A DNA stretch of 64,000 nt from Foliamicus sp965238055 (GCA_965238055.1 OZ250178.1:186001-250000); one strand, 5' to 3'; shown: positions 1-8,938, counted from the stretch's first letter. A program made the numbers and translations. Notes: generated by a model from the sequence alone, not told the origin.

Positions 1-143
1 AGCGAAATGTCAGCCCTCAACTGGGTGCCCTGCTTCCCGATGTCACCGCGCAACTCCTTGCGCGTTGAAGTCAGGTCAGCGCGCAGCCAGGCAAACAGGC
101 CGACGATAAGTGTGGCCAAGGCGATCTGCCCGATCCAGTCCAT
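1..143 (-). CDS. small membrane protein, N-terminus only (window edge)
   Basis: Reading leftwards from an ATG at 143, 47 codons are open to the window edge. The protein begins MDWIGQIALATLIVGLFAWL, one membrane segment, then turns into a charged helical stretch with LRADL / LRADI-type heptads (ADLTSTRKELRGDIGKQ). This is the usual build of short bacterial proteins with one N-terminal helix in the membrane and a coiled-coil stalk. No specific function can be given. The C-terminus lies outside the window. Confidence 0.6.
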   Translation of the reverse strand, partial: MDWIGQIALATLIVGLFAWLRADLTSTRKELRGDIGKQGTQLRADIS

Positions 144-239
144 CTGCCAAGTTTACATGGCGTTGTGCTTGAAAACTGCGCGGAATTGCACGTGTTCGTG
201 TGCTAATCACGACGAATACTCCCGGGAATAGGTACAGCG

Positions 240-401
240 GTAAGAGCGCAGAAAGAAATTGCGCTAATGGCGGCCGAAGCCCAATGGGGCGCAATGATCG
301 CGGCCCGCTACACGCTCGACCAATACCAGGAAGCCTTCGCTCACGCCGCCCGCACCGGCGCCGCGCGCGACGGCAAGATCATCGTTCGCCCCAACGGCTG
401 A
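240..401 (+). pseudogene. C-terminal remnant of a medium-chain alcohol dehydrogenase-type protein
   Basis: About 54 open codons end at a TGA at 399-401. The peptide contains MIAARYTLDQYQEAFAHAAR and ends DGKIIVRPNG, the typical tail of zinc-type medium-chain dehydrogenases, where a helix of the form 'L-DxYQEAFxxA' is followed by a final strand 'GKxVVxPNG'. The Rossmann and catalytic domains are missing and no start signal precedes it, so it is a remnant. The family assignment rests on this tail only. Confidence 0.55.
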
Positions 402-577
402 ACTATGTCAACGCCGGAACAACGCCTGAGCTGGTTGCAGCGCCCCCCCCCCCGTATGTTAGGTTCTTGAAACGGGAGAAGGGACAATTGCAGCCCCCCC
501 CCGCCTCAATTGCGTGGGTTTCGTGGCCGCTGTTATCTCCTCTCTCGGATCAATCGGGGCATACGGAGGGGACACTC
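402..577. other. gene-free stretch with two poly-C tracts upstream of the TonB receptor
   Basis: No gene is seen here. There are two cytosine homopolymers, 11 C at 443-453 and 9 C at 494-502. A Shine-Dalgarno-like GGAGG at 565-569 lies 8 bases before the receptor ATG at 578. Long C tracts upstream of outer-membrane protein genes can change length by slippage and alter expression. Here that is only a possibility. Confidence 0.5.
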
Positions 578-1351
578 ATGCGCACTCGTACTAATGGCCG
601 CTTATTCGCGGCTTTCATTCTGGTTTTCCTGGCGCCGGCAATAGGCTTGGCGCAGGATGCCGACTCGGACAACGAGGATTCACAGGCCGACGAGGTCCTG
701 GAACTGGAAGCCCAAACCGTCACGGGCAGCCGATTGCAGGGCGGAATTGGAGTTTCTCCCGTATTCGTAATCACCCGGGCCGATATTGACGCCCGAGGAC
801 TAACGAACATTGAAGACATTGTTCGCTACCTGCCGCAGAACTTTTCCACGATTACCAACGGGGGCAGTTACGACTCTCAGTCACCACGGTTCCAGATTGG
901 TTCGGTCACGCTCAATCTCCGTGGCCTGGGAGAAGGATCCACGTTGGTTCTGGTAAACGGCAGGCGCCTGGCGGCTTCGCCAGCGGAACGAGGCACCTTT
1001 ACCGACGTTTCCACGCTCCCGTTCAGCGCGATTGAGCGGGTAGAAGTGATGACGGACGGCGCCAGCGCCGTATATGGCTCCGACGCTGTGGGAGGCGTCG
1101 TCAACTTCATCATGAAGAAGAATTACCGAGGCTCGGAATCATCGATACGCTATGAAAACAGCAGCGCCGGGGGACACCGAAAGGTTGTCGAGCAGTCTCT
1201 CGGATTTTCCTGGGACACCGGTAACCTGACAGCGTCCGTCACTTGGCGTGACGAAGATGCCGTATATGCGGGTGATGCGGGACTCGACACAGACGGGGAT
1301 TACCGTGAGCAAGGCGGCAGAATCTACCCCGCTAGTGTCCTGTCCGATTAA
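578..1351 (+). pseudogene. TonB-dependent receptor, N-terminal part, split by IS630 element
   Basis: The start at 578 follows GGAGG by 8 bases. It gives a signal peptide (MRTRTNGRLFAAFILVFLAP, cleavage after AIGLAQ) and then a plug domain with VTGSRL, NLRGLGEGSTLVLVNGRRL and VEVMTDGASAVYGSDAVGG, all hallmarks of the TonB receptor plug. Receptor codons end at 1334. The following VLSD and stop come from the IS end. Joining 1334 to 2496 restores one continuous frame into the barrel half at 2496-4486, predicting an intact parent of 915 residues, normal for the family. The gene is therefore a recent and cleanly reversible knock-out. The substrate is unknown. Intact homologues import siderophores, cobalamin, glycans or peptides across the outer membrane. 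Confidence 0.93.
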
Positions 1352-2493
1352 ATCATTGATCTATTATGTTCACTTGTTGTCAAATGGTAGTCCGGTCATT
1401 GGAGGGTTTTGCCATGGGGCGACGAGCAACGGAAATCCTATTGGGGGATGAGGAGCGGGCGGAGCTTCAGCGTTGGCGCCGGCGGCGCAGCGGGCGCGCC
1501 GGGCTGTATGTTCGGGCCGGGATCGTGCTGGATTGCGCGGCCGGACGTTCCGGCAAAGAGATTGCCGAACGTCATCGGGTAAGCCTGCAGACAGTCAGCA
1601 AGTGGCGGGGCCGATTTGCCGGCGGGCGTCTGGCCGGACTGTCGGATGCGCCTCGAAGCGGCCAGCCGCGCCGTCACAGCGATGAGCGGGTGCAAGAGGT
1701 GCTGGAAGCCACGCTCAATCGCCGCCCCCGGAAGGCCACGCACTGGAGCGTGCGCAGCCTGTCCGAAGAACTGGGTCTGCCGCGGGATTTCGTTCATCGC
1801 GTTTGGCGGGCGTTCGGTTTGAAGCCGCATTTGTCACATAGCTTCAAGCTGTCCACCGATCCGCATTTTGTGGACAAGGTGCGCGATGTCGTGGGGCTGT
1901 ATCTGGACCCGCCAGACAAGGCGCTGGTGTTGTGTGTGGACGAGAAAAGCCAGATTCAGGCGCTGGACCGTACCCAACGGTCATTGCCGTTGAATTTCGG
2001 GACGCCCGAGACGCGCACTCATGATTATCGGCGCTATGGCACGACGACGCTGTTCGCGGCTTTGGATGTCGCCACGGGCCAGGTCATCGGCAAGATCAAA
2101 CGCCGCCACCGCGCCATCGATTTCATCAGCTTCTTGCGGCATATCGATCAGGTGGTTCCCGAGGAATTAGAGGCCCACCTGATCCTGGACAACTACGGGA
2201 CCCATAAAACCGCCAAAGTCAAGCAGTGGCTGCTCCGCCACCCGCGATTCCATTGCCATTTCACGCCGACCTACAGTTCATGGATCAATTTGGTCGAGCG
2301 TTTCTTCGCCAGTCTGACGGAACACCAGTTGCGGCGCGGCAGTCACCGCTCCGTGGTCGCCTTGGAGAACGCCATCCGTGGTTACCTGCAAAATCACAAC
2401 GAACAGCCGAAACCCTACCGCTGGACAAAATCCGCAGACGAGATCATCGAGTCAGTGAACAGCGTTCTTAAAGAAATTAATCGGACAGGACAC
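1335..2493 (+). mobile_element. IS630-family insertion sequence, 1159 bp
   Basis: The two ends are perfect inverted repeats, GTGTCCTGTCCGATTAA at 1335 and its complement ending at 2493. They are flanked by a TA duplication at 1333-1334 and 2494-2495. Outside the element the bases read C-TA and TA-G, so the original target was CTAG, the site preferred by IS630 itself. Length, ends, target and the transposase inside all agree. The element sits in the sense direction in a TonB receptor gene and supplies the premature stop codon to its 5' half. Confidence 0.95.
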
Positions 2494-2496
2494 TAG
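1414..2496 (+). CDS. IS630-family transposase
   Basis: This DDE transposase of 360 residues moves the surrounding element by cut-and-paste. The ATG at 1414 follows GGAGGG with good spacing. An in-frame ATG at 1366 lacks such a site. An N-terminal helix-turn-helix region (GKEIAERHRVSLQTVSKWRG) is followed by a second HTH and the catalytic domain, with D176 in VDEKSQIQ, D259 in ILDNYGTHK and E295 in INLVERFF, a DD35E spacing typical of the IS630/Tc1 group. The stop codon TAG overlaps the duplicated TA at the right end. The frame is uninterrupted, so the enzyme may be active. Confidence 0.95.
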   Translation: MGRRATEILLGDEERAELQRWRRRRSGRAGLYVRAGIVLDCAAGRSGKEIAERHRVSLQTVSKWRGRFAGGRLAGLSDAPRSGQPRRHSDERVQEVLEATLNRRPRKATHWSVRSLSEELGLPRDFVHRVWRAFGLKPHLSHSFKLSTDPHFVDKVRDVVGLYLDPPDKALVLCVDEKSQIQALDRTQRSLPLNFGTPETRTHDYRRYGTTTLFAALDVATGQVIGKIKRRHRAIDFISFLRHIDQVVPEELEAHLILDNYGTHKTAKVKQWLLRHPRFHCHFTPTYSSWINLVERFFASLTEHQLRRGSHRSVVALENAIRGYLQNHNEQPKPYRWTKSADEIIESVNSVLKEINRTGH

Positions 2497-4486
2497 CTGG
2501 ACGCAACCCGGCCTTCTCAGGTCGCCCTCGATCGCGCCACCGAACACCTCTCGTGGAATCCTGCCCGATGGCGACGGCACCAATATCAGTCTGGAGGATA
2601 TCATATGGGTGTCCAATGAGGAGTTTGCGACCCAATCGGGGAACTTTAATCTGCTTCGCAAGGGGCGTGGGGCTACCGCTCCCGCCGAGGCGATTCCAGC
2701 TTCCGAGCACCTGTCTGCGTACTTAAGCCTGACGCAAGAATTCGGCGAAAGCTTGACGCTGAGTTTGTCTGGATCTTTCGCGCGGCAAGACTCCTATCAG
2801 AACGGCACCGGCGCTTCGTTCAGCGGTACCGTTCCTGCAAGTAACTACTACAACCCATTTGGCGAGGATGTGTGGATGGGCTACGTATTTAATCGTGAAA
2901 TCGCCGAGGGCAAACTTATACCTTTTGCCAGAACGACGGACCTGGAGCGCTTGAATCTGAGCGCCTCGCTAAGCTGGGAGACGCCCATTGAGGGTTGGAC
3001 AGCGACCTTTTCCGCCAATCACGGCACGGATAATCCTTACGGCGGTTATCCAGGTTCCTTCAACTACAGGGGCCCCGAATTTCAAGCGGCGCTTGCCAGC
3101 AGCGATCCGGCGGAAGCAGTCAATCCGTTCGGCGACGGCACCGTGCAGCGGGCCACATTCGAGGAGTTTGTAACGTACGCCACCCGAGGTGCACGAGACG
3201 GCAGTCAGGACGTCGTCGGCTTGAGTTTGGCCGGTTCGCTTTTTGATCTTTCCGGCGGGCCCGTCGAATTGGCCGTGGGAACTGAAATGCGCACCGACAC
3301 TCTGGACTTCGATTCATTCCTGTTGAATCCGTTTACGTTCAGAGTTCCGGATGCCCCGGAAATCGTTCCCGAGTCGAAAAACACGGCCTTGTTCTTCGAA
3401 CTTTCGGCGCCGATTATCGGCGACTCCAATTCACGCCCCGGCATCCATGGATTGAGCTTGTATGCGGCCGGCCGCTATGACGAATACGAGATCGACGGAC
3501 CTTTCGAGGGTATTCTGCAGCCGGCGAGCAGTCGAAAATATGACGACTTCGTCACAAAACTTGGGGTTGTCTATCGTCCGGTCGAGAGCCTGAAGCTTCG
3601 CGCCACATGGGGCCAGGCTTTCCTGGCGGCCACATTGCCGGAATTGTTCGGACCAACAAACGAATACACCTTTTTCCGGTTTTTTGACCCGCTCAATCCA
3701 ATTGAGAATGGCGGACCGTTTGCGTCGGTATTTCCCCTCACCGTTCTTGGAGGAAATCCCGATCTACAGCCCCAAACTTCCGACACAGCGACCCTCGGGT
3801 TTGAGTACACGCCTGTAAACATGCCGGGCCTCTATCTTTCCGCTACGTGGAGCAAGACCGAATTCGAGGGCCTGATCGGGAGCTTGGATAGCGCTTTTGG
3901 ATGGCCTCCGGTGTATGCCTTTGAGAATTGGCAGCAGTTCCCAGACTACGTAAGGCGTGATGCAGACGGCGTTCTAACGTACTTGTCTTTGCAGAAAATC
4001 AACTTGTCCGCCAGGACCAGTGAGGCGGTAGATTTCCAGGCGCGATATACATTCGACACGATGATGGGCGAATTCGCGGCAGGGATTCTCGGCACTCGCA
4101 CGCTAAAACTGGAAACTACCCCGTTTGGCGGCGTCGATCCAGTTGCACAAGAAGGTACGAATCAGGGTCCGGTCAAGATGAAGGGCAGTGCGTACCTGGA
4201 TTGGGCGCGGGGTGATTGGGGCGCCAACCTGACGATTAACCACGAAAGTAGCTACAAGAACATCAATACCGGCGTATCGCGGACCGATGTGGACGGCTAC
4301 ACGACGGTTGACCTACAAGGGACGTACGTTCTCCCTGTGTCGGGCTGGCGTATGACGGTGGGCGTGCAGAATATTTTCGACGCGGATTTTCCCTTCTTCG
4401 ACAGCTATGCCGGCGTGGATTCCTCGCACGTGGACTTCCGCCGCCGGGTCGCTTTCGTCGATATCGTCAAGGAATTCTCCTGGTAG
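2496..4486 (+). pseudogene. TonB-dependent receptor, C-terminal beta-barrel part
   Basis: This is the downstream half of the receptor that begins at 578. It is open from the IS boundary through GTG 2609 to a TAG at 4486. The residues look like a TonB receptor barrel, with SAYLSLTQEFGES-type strands, 'YRPVESLKLRATWGQAF', 'NPDLQPQTSDTATLGFEYTP' and 'VGVQNIFDADFPF'. The chain ends EFSW, with the terminal aromatic residue needed for barrel assembly. Without the plug and signal peptide it cannot function alone. No frameshift or stop is present in either half, which suggests the insertion is recent. Confidence 0.92.
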
Positions 4487-4543
4487 AGCTTACGAATACC
4501 TCGCTCCCGCAGGACGCCGGGAGCGAGGTCATTTCCCCCCCCC

Positions 4544-4588
4544 CCTGGGAACGAGGCCACCCCGGGAACGAGGGCGTCCCCGCCCTCG
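4544..4588. repeat. GC-rich dispersed stem-loop repeat (copy 1)
   Basis: Two units CCTGGGAACGAGG... and CCCGGGAACGAGGGCG follow each other, the second forming the stem CGAGGGCG / CGCCCTCG. It lies between the receptor stop and the next start, directly after an 11-C tract at 4535-4545. It is a copy of the repeat family seen about ten times in this window. Confidence 0.8.
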
Positions 4589-4659
4589 AATTCGCTAGTA
4601 CGAAAAACACACCCACTCAAATAGAAACGCACTCCTTTCAATAGCACAGGAGCTCCTCC

Positions 4660-5922
4660 ATGAAACGTCCCGGTTCCGTAATACTCGCCGTCGCGCTAGC
4701 CTTCCTTGTCGGATTTGCATTGGCGCTATGGGCGCCCTGGCAAGAATCACAGGCTGTCACCGAAGCGCCAGCAGCAGAGGACACAACGGCAACATTTGTG
4801 CTGCCGGTAGCTGCGCAGCAAACCTGGTTCCCGCCCATGGAGGAATACGACACGGGCGGCGAGGCGTTGGCGGACGAGAAATTTGATGAACTCCTGGCAA
4901 CCTTCAAGGAACGAATGGAGGCAGAGGAGACACTGGCGGACTTCGAACGTGAAGCCGGTGTCTATATCCACAGCTTCATTCGCCGATTGCAGATGCCGGA
5001 ACTCACCCCGGAACAAACGGAGAAAACGTACGCCTACTTCGAGGAACTTGCCGAGCGGCATCCCGAGCAAAAGAGCATGATCAAGTCGCGCCGCGATTCG
5101 CTCGAGAAATACTACGCGGCCGCCAATGAGCGCGCATCGCCATTCAGTATTGCCGCCGGCCACTGGTTTGCCGACGCGGGGGACTTCGATACCGGTGGCG
5201 AACCGTTTGCGGATGACGCCATCAGTCAATTGATCGGCATGCTGGACACGCTGCTCACAATGCCGGAGACCGTTGCGGACTTCGGGAAAGAGGCAGGCAT
5301 CCATTTCTGGCGGTTCGGCAACCGCCTCCAAAAGGGCCACCTCACGGAAGACCAAACGGCGCGCGTAGTCGCCTATTTCAACGAAATGGAGGCACGCCAT
5401 CCCGACTCCGCCGAAATGATAAGCCGCAACCGTTTTCAGGTGCAGAACCTCTTGCCCGGGCGGACCGCCCCGAACATTGTCGGCAAAGATCTGGAGGGCG
5501 TCGAGTTTGCCCTGAACGATTATCGGGACAACATCGCAATCATCTACTTCAGCGGTCAGTGGTGCGGGCCGTGTCGGAGCGAGTATCCCTATCAGCGTTT
5601 CATGCTGGAGTTGTATAAGGACGACCCGGTCGCGATTCTGGGCGTCAACAGCGATGAGGAAATCGAGACCATACTGGAAGCCAAGGAAGAGGAAGGGCTG
5701 GACTACCGCGTGTGGTGGGACGGTCACGGCGAAGTTGGAACGAAAGGCCCAATCGCTACCGAGTGGAACGTCACCGGATGGCCGTCGATCTACATCCTGG
5801 ACGAGAACGGCGTGATCCGCTACGCCCAGAAGCGCCATGCGGACGTGATCACCTCCGTCAACGAACTGCTATGGGAACGCCGAGCCCGCGAACGCGAGGA
5901 AACCGCTAACTCCGAAGCGTAG
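4660..5922 (+). CDS. TlpA-like membrane-anchored thioredoxin-fold protein with duplicated helical domain
   Basis: A likely periplasmic thiol-disulfide protein of 420 residues. AGGAG lies 7 bases before the ATG. Residues 7-24 are a membrane anchor or signal segment. The C-terminal third (about 268-400) is a redoxin/TlpA domain with the active site WCGPC at 301-305 and the cis-Pro region TGWPSIYILD. Between them are two copies of a ~100-residue helical domain, about 56-155 and 169-267. They share (D)TGGE.(L/F)AD, ADF.(R/K)EAG, L..DQT..., (V/Y)AYF.E(L/M).(A/E)RHP and a closing Arg-rich helix. TlpA-type proteins reduce cytochrome c apoproteins or other envelope disulfides. The duplicated domain is not one I recognise. 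The gene is flanked on both sides by the dispersed repeat. Confidence 0.82.
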   Translation: MKRPGSVILAVALAFLVGFALALWAPWQESQAVTEAPAAEDTTATFVLPVAAQQTWFPPMEEYDTGGEALADEKFDELLATFKERMEAEETLADFEREAGVYIHSFIRRLQMPELTPEQTEKTYAYFEELAERHPEQKSMIKSRRDSLEKYYAAANERASPFSIAAGHWFADAGDFDTGGEPFADDAISQLIGMLDTLLTMPETVADFGKEAGIHFWRFGNRLQKGHLTEDQTARVVAYFNEMEARHPDSAEMISRNRFQVQNLLPGRTAPNIVGKDLEGVEFALNDYRDNIAIIYFSGQWCGPCRSEYPYQRFMLELYKDDPVAILGVNSDEEIETILEAKEEEGLDYRVWWDGHGEVGTKGPIATEWNVTGWPSIYILDENGVIRYAQKRHADVITSVNELLWERRAREREETANSEA

Positions 5923-5925
5923 TTA

Positions 5926-6110
5926 CCCGGGAGTGAGGGCGTCCCCCTGGGAGTGACAGCGTCCCGCCTGGGAAAGAGGGCGTCCCCGTCCTCAAAAAAA
6001 CACAGTCATGACATTCGTGGAACGAGGGCCTGCTGGCCCTCGTCGAGGGCGAGGACGCCCTCGGTCCCAGGGGACGCCCTCGTTCCCGGGGGGACGCCGT
6101 CCTTCCCGGA
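5926..6110. repeat. GC-rich dispersed repeat cluster (copy 2)
   Basis: This is a degenerate cluster of at least six units of the CCTGGGAACGAGGGCG type, in both orientations (for example CCTGGGAAAGAGGGCGTCC and GACGCCCTCGTTCCC). It fills the space between two convergent genes, the TlpA-like gene and the oxidoreductase. It includes the hairpin GAGGGCCTGCTGGCCCTC at about 6024-6041, which could act as a bidirectional transcription stop. Confidence 0.75.
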
Positions 6111-6111
6111 G

Positions 6112-7083
6112 TTAGGGCAGCAGTATCGTCGAACCCATGGTGCGGCGCGCTGCGGCATCGCGATGCGCTGTAGCCGCATCCTTCAACGGGTAGCGGCTGC
6201 CAATTCCGATCGAAAGCACCCCCTTCTCCACCTGCTCAAACAGGGTGGCCGCTGCCGAGCGAAGTTCTTCCTCGGTGGCCACGAAATCGAACAGGATCGG
6301 CCGCGTAAGCGTCAATGAGCCACGCCTTGCCAGGTCGATCGGCGCTACCGGCTCCACGACTCCGGTGGCATTGCCGAAGGTCACCATGGTTCCGCGCCTG
6401 CGCAGGCAATCTAGCGACTGAATGAAACTGTCCTTACCGAGCGAGTCGTAGACCGCGTCCACGCCCCCGCCGCTCAATTCCCGCACCTTCTCGACGAAAT
6501 CCGGATCGTCGGCCAGGATCACTTCGGAGCAACCGGCCTTGCGGGCGCGTTCAACCTTGGGCTCACTACCCACCACTCCAATCACGCGAGCACCCAAGTG
6601 CGATGCCCACTGCGCGGCGATGTGCCCTACTCCGCCGGCGGCCGCATAAAGCAACACCGTGTCGCCCTCCTGCACGCGGTAGCTGTGGTGAAGCAGATAC
6701 CAGCAAGTCAGCCCTTTCAGCATCATTGCGGCGGCCTGTTCGAAACTGATCGCGTCCGGCATCCGAACAACCCGGTCCGCCGGATAGATCCGCTGCTCGG
6801 AATAGGAACCGATGGGCGGCGTGCAATAGGCCACGCGGTCCCCCACGGAGATTCCCTCAACGCCCTCGCCCACCGCAAGCACTTCGCCCGCGCCTTCCGA
6901 GCCCAATCCGCTCGGATACTCCAGCGGATACACCCCGGTACGGAAGTAGATATCAATAAAGTTGAAACCGATGGCCCGGTTGCGTATGAGCAACTCTCCA
7001 GGGCCGGGGGCGCCTACATCAACAGAGCGCCATTCCATAACTTCCGGGCCGCCGGCCCCGGACACTTGAATTGCATAAGGCAT
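6112..7083 (-). CDS. qor: NADPH:quinone oxidoreductase (zinc-free MDR family)
   Basis: The protein has 323 residues, the usual length for quinone oxidoreductase 1. It starts MPYAIQVSGAGGPEVMEW and shows the family signature FNFIDIYFRTGVYP near residue 40, then the nucleotide-binding motif AAAGGVGHIAAQWA. The zinc-ligand cysteines of alcohol dehydrogenases are absent. QOR-type enzymes reduce quinones in the cytoplasm with NADPH. The exact substrate cannot be told from sequence. It is transcribed away from the HNH gene's 3' end with a 75-bp gap and faces the dispersed repeat at its own 3' end. Confidence 0.9.
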   Translation of the reverse strand: MPYAIQVSGAGGPEVMEWRSVDVGAPGPGELLIRNRAIGFNFIDIYFRTGVYPLEYPSGLGSEGAGEVLAVGEGVEGISVGDRVAYCTPPIGSYSEQRIYPADRVVRMPDAISFEQAAAMMLKGLTCWYLLHHSYRVQEGDTVLLYAAAGGVGHIAAQWASHLGARVIGVVGSEPKVERARKAGCSEVILADDPDFVEKVRELSGGGVDAVYDSLGKDSFIQSLDCLRRRGTMVTFGNATGVVEPVAPIDLARRGSLTLTRPILFDFVATEEELRSAAATLFEQVEKGVLSIGIGSRYPLKDAATAHRDAAARRTMGSTILLP

Positions 7084-7158
7084 GGCGGAATTCTACTCTC
7101 CGAGCATCCCGCTCTCCCAGCATCTGAACCTGTACATCACCGGGTTGAGATATCCGGG

Positions 7159-8781
7159 TTAGCGCATCCCGCTCTCCCAGCACAGCCCCTCCGTCGCCAG
7201 GTTGTAATCCATCCGTTCGCCCAGCCATCCGCAACGGGCCGTGGCGGCGTCGATGGCGAGGCCGCGGCGCGCATTCCATTCCGCCAGCGGCAACTCGCGC
7301 GGATTCACCCGAATATCGTCCCCGTGCGTGTTTCCGCGGAAACATTTGGGCAGCTCGAAGGCGGCTGCGACCAGTTCCCCTGCGGGTGAGGTGAACTCAA
7401 ACGATCCCGCGCCGGTGGCCCGCACTCCAAAGCCGCCTTCGTGCACCAGGTGATGGTGGTGATAGCACAGCGTGATGAGGTTGCCGAGTTTGGTTTCTCC
7501 GCCATCGGCCCAGTGCTTTACGTGATGCGCCTGGGTAAAACGGCTGCGGTCGCAGCCCGGGAACCGGCAACCCCGGTCACGCGCCTTGAGCGCCCGGGCA
7601 ATCGCCGGCCCAACGGCCCGGGTCTTGCGCCCCACGCTCAAGGGTTCGCCCTTGTCGCCCTCCACGATTCCCACCAGCGCGCCGCCGCAAGCCAGTCGCC
7701 GGGCGGTTGCCACCGCCAGGCTGGGTCCATCCTCGATTTCGGCGCAGCCCACGTTGTCCGCGCAGCCGACGTTGTTCGCGCCCGCCGCGCTGAGGTCCGC
7801 CTGATCAATGTGCACGACCACCTGGTAGCGTCCGGCGCCAGAAACCGCAGTTTCGCGCTTCCGGGCCAGGAACCCCTCGGCCAATAGCCGCAAGGCGTCG
7901 GCGCGGCGCTGCTCCAGCAGGGTCTCGGCAGCCTCGGCTTCATCGATGTCGATTGGGCCCGCCGCCGGAAGCGCCGCGCCGCGCACCGATGTTTCCGCGG
8001 AAACACCAGATTCCGGCGTAAGCTCCGTTCCGGCGTCGTCCCCGGATCCGAGCCTCCCTTCCCCTTGTGCTACGGCGAATGAGCCGTCCTTGCCTGTTTC
8101 CGCGGAAACATTCCACCCTGGCTTGCCACCCTCCGCTTCCCGCACTTCCTGTACCTCCCGCACCTCCTCGGTTACCGGTGCGTCCTCCGCCTCCATCACC
8201 GCCTCGATAGCCTGCTTGACCAGGGCCGCAACCTCCGGAGCAAGCCGGGCTGTCAATACGCAGGCGCCGTCTTCCTCGTAGCGCCACCGCAGGTACCGTT
8301 CCCGGTGCAAGGCTTCCGCCTCGGCCCGATCCTCGCCACGCTGCGCCCGGCGGAACAGCCGCACCGTTTTCTCCACGTGCGACGCCGTGCCATTGAGGGC
8401 GATGTTCAACAGGGTCTCTTCAGTTTCCCGCGTGGCCACCCGGGTCACGGCGCGAACCTTGGAATACGACAGCCGGCCCTCGCCAAAGGCGGCCCGGATC
8501 CGGGGCAGGGACTCCAGCGCCCGGGCGACGCGGACCTTTTCCCGCGCCGCACAGGCGCTGATGCCGCATTGCCAGTTCAGCCACTGGGCGCAATTGCCCA
8601 TTCCGTGCCGGGCCCAGCCCTCGGCGCGGTCGAACTCCGCGAGCAGTTCCAGAAAATGGCAGGTGGCGGCGTTGAGATGGCCCCAGGTTTCAGTGAGCCG
8701 GGCTTCGAGCGTTTCGAGTGGATCCGGTGTTTCGAGCGGATCCCGCGCGTGGTCGCCAAGGGGTGGAGAAAGTCTATTCAT
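7159..8781 (-). CDS. DUF222 / HNH endonuclease domain protein
   Basis: The protein has 540 residues. The N-terminal ~190 residues are a DUF222-type helical domain (ETWGHLNAATCHFLELLAEF, SACAAREKVRVARALESLP, GRLSYSKVRAVTRVATRE). A low-complexity Glu-rich middle follows (about 190-330). The C-terminal nuclease has CRFPGCDRSRFTQAHHVKHW, GGETKLGNLITLCYHHHH and a following H, a complete HNH motif with a Cys pair. Proteins of this build occur in many copies in actinobacteria and sporadically in proteobacteria. Some are linked to mobile DNA, but their biological role is unsettled. The gene holds three identical 16-bp palindromes, listed separately. An AT-rich promoter-like region and the 48-bp inverted repeat lie upstream. 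Confidence 0.88.
   Translation of the reverse strand: MNRLSPPLGDHARDPLETPDPLETLEARLTETWGHLNAATCHFLELLAEFDRAEGWARHGMGNCAQWLNWQCGISACAAREKVRVARALESLPRIRAAFGEGRLSYSKVRAVTRVATRETEETLLNIALNGTASHVEKTVRLFRRAQRGEDRAEAEALHRERYLRWRYEEDGACVLTARLAPEVAALVKQAIEAVMEAEDAPVTEEVREVQEVREAEGGKPGWNVSAETGKDGSFAVAQGEGRLGSGDDAGTELTPESGVSAETSVRGAALPAAGPIDIDEAEAAETLLEQRRADALRLLAEGFLARKRETAVSGAGRYQVVVHIDQADLSAAGANNVGCADNVGCAEIEDGPSLAVATARRLACGGALVGIVEGDKGEPLSVGRKTRAVGPAIARALKARDRGCRFPGCDRSRFTQAHHVKHWADGGETKLGNLITLCYHHHHLVHEGGFGVRATGAGSFEFTSPAGELVAAAFELPKCFRGNTHGDDIRVNPRELPLAEWNARRGLAIDAATARCGWLGERMDYNLATEGLCWESGMR
7329..7344. repeat. 16-bp perfect palindrome inside HNH gene (copy 1)
   Basis: TGTTTCCGCGGAAACA, read here in the frame that gives CFRGN near the C-terminus of the HNH protein. 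The flanks differ from the other two copies, so only the 16 bases are conserved. Confidence 0.85.
7990..8005. repeat. 16-bp perfect palindrome inside HNH gene (copy 2)
   Basis: The same TGTTTCCGCGGAAACA sequence, here read as VSAET in the low-complexity linker of the protein. Confidence 0.85.
8095..8110. repeat. 16-bp perfect palindrome inside HNH gene (copy 3)
   Basis: The same sequence, read as VSAET again, 105 bp from copy 2. The outer arms TGTTTC/GAAACA match those of the chromosomal partition site parS (TGTTTCACGTGAAACA). The four central bases differ. Confidence 0.85.
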
Positions 8782-8890
8782 GAGGGCCTCCCTGCTGTCT
8801 GAACAGTAGTCCCTATTGTAGTCGAATACTCCTTATATATCAACTACCTATCGACTATTTACGGATACCGCTTAACCCGAATGATGGCGC

Positions 8891-8938
8891 TATTTGGCTC
8901 ATAAAAGAGCGATTACGCAGGGTTACGTGAGCCGAATA
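8891..8938. repeat. 48-bp inverted-repeat element (copy A)
   Basis: Arms TATTTGGCTCA (8891-8901) and TGAGCCGAATA (8928-8938) are separated by 26 bases. One mismatch breaks the arm symmetry. The total length of 48 bp is the same as in copies B and C. It lies between the HNH gene's start and the VapC-like gene's 3' end. Confidence 0.75.

Noticed and set aside
200..577. N-terminal extension of the TonB receptor frame to position 200
   Set aside because: The signal peptide and Shine-Dalgarno sequence fix the start at 578. The extension crosses C tracts and a dehydrogenase remnant in another frame.
7329..8110. True parS partition cluster
   Set aside because: The central bases differ from the parS consensus, there is no parAB nearby, and the sites lie in a coding sequence. 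Only the similarity of the arms is noted.
8305..8802. plus-strand frame of 165 codons opposite the HNH gene
   Set aside because: Antisense shadow of the DUF222 domain, with no supporting signals.
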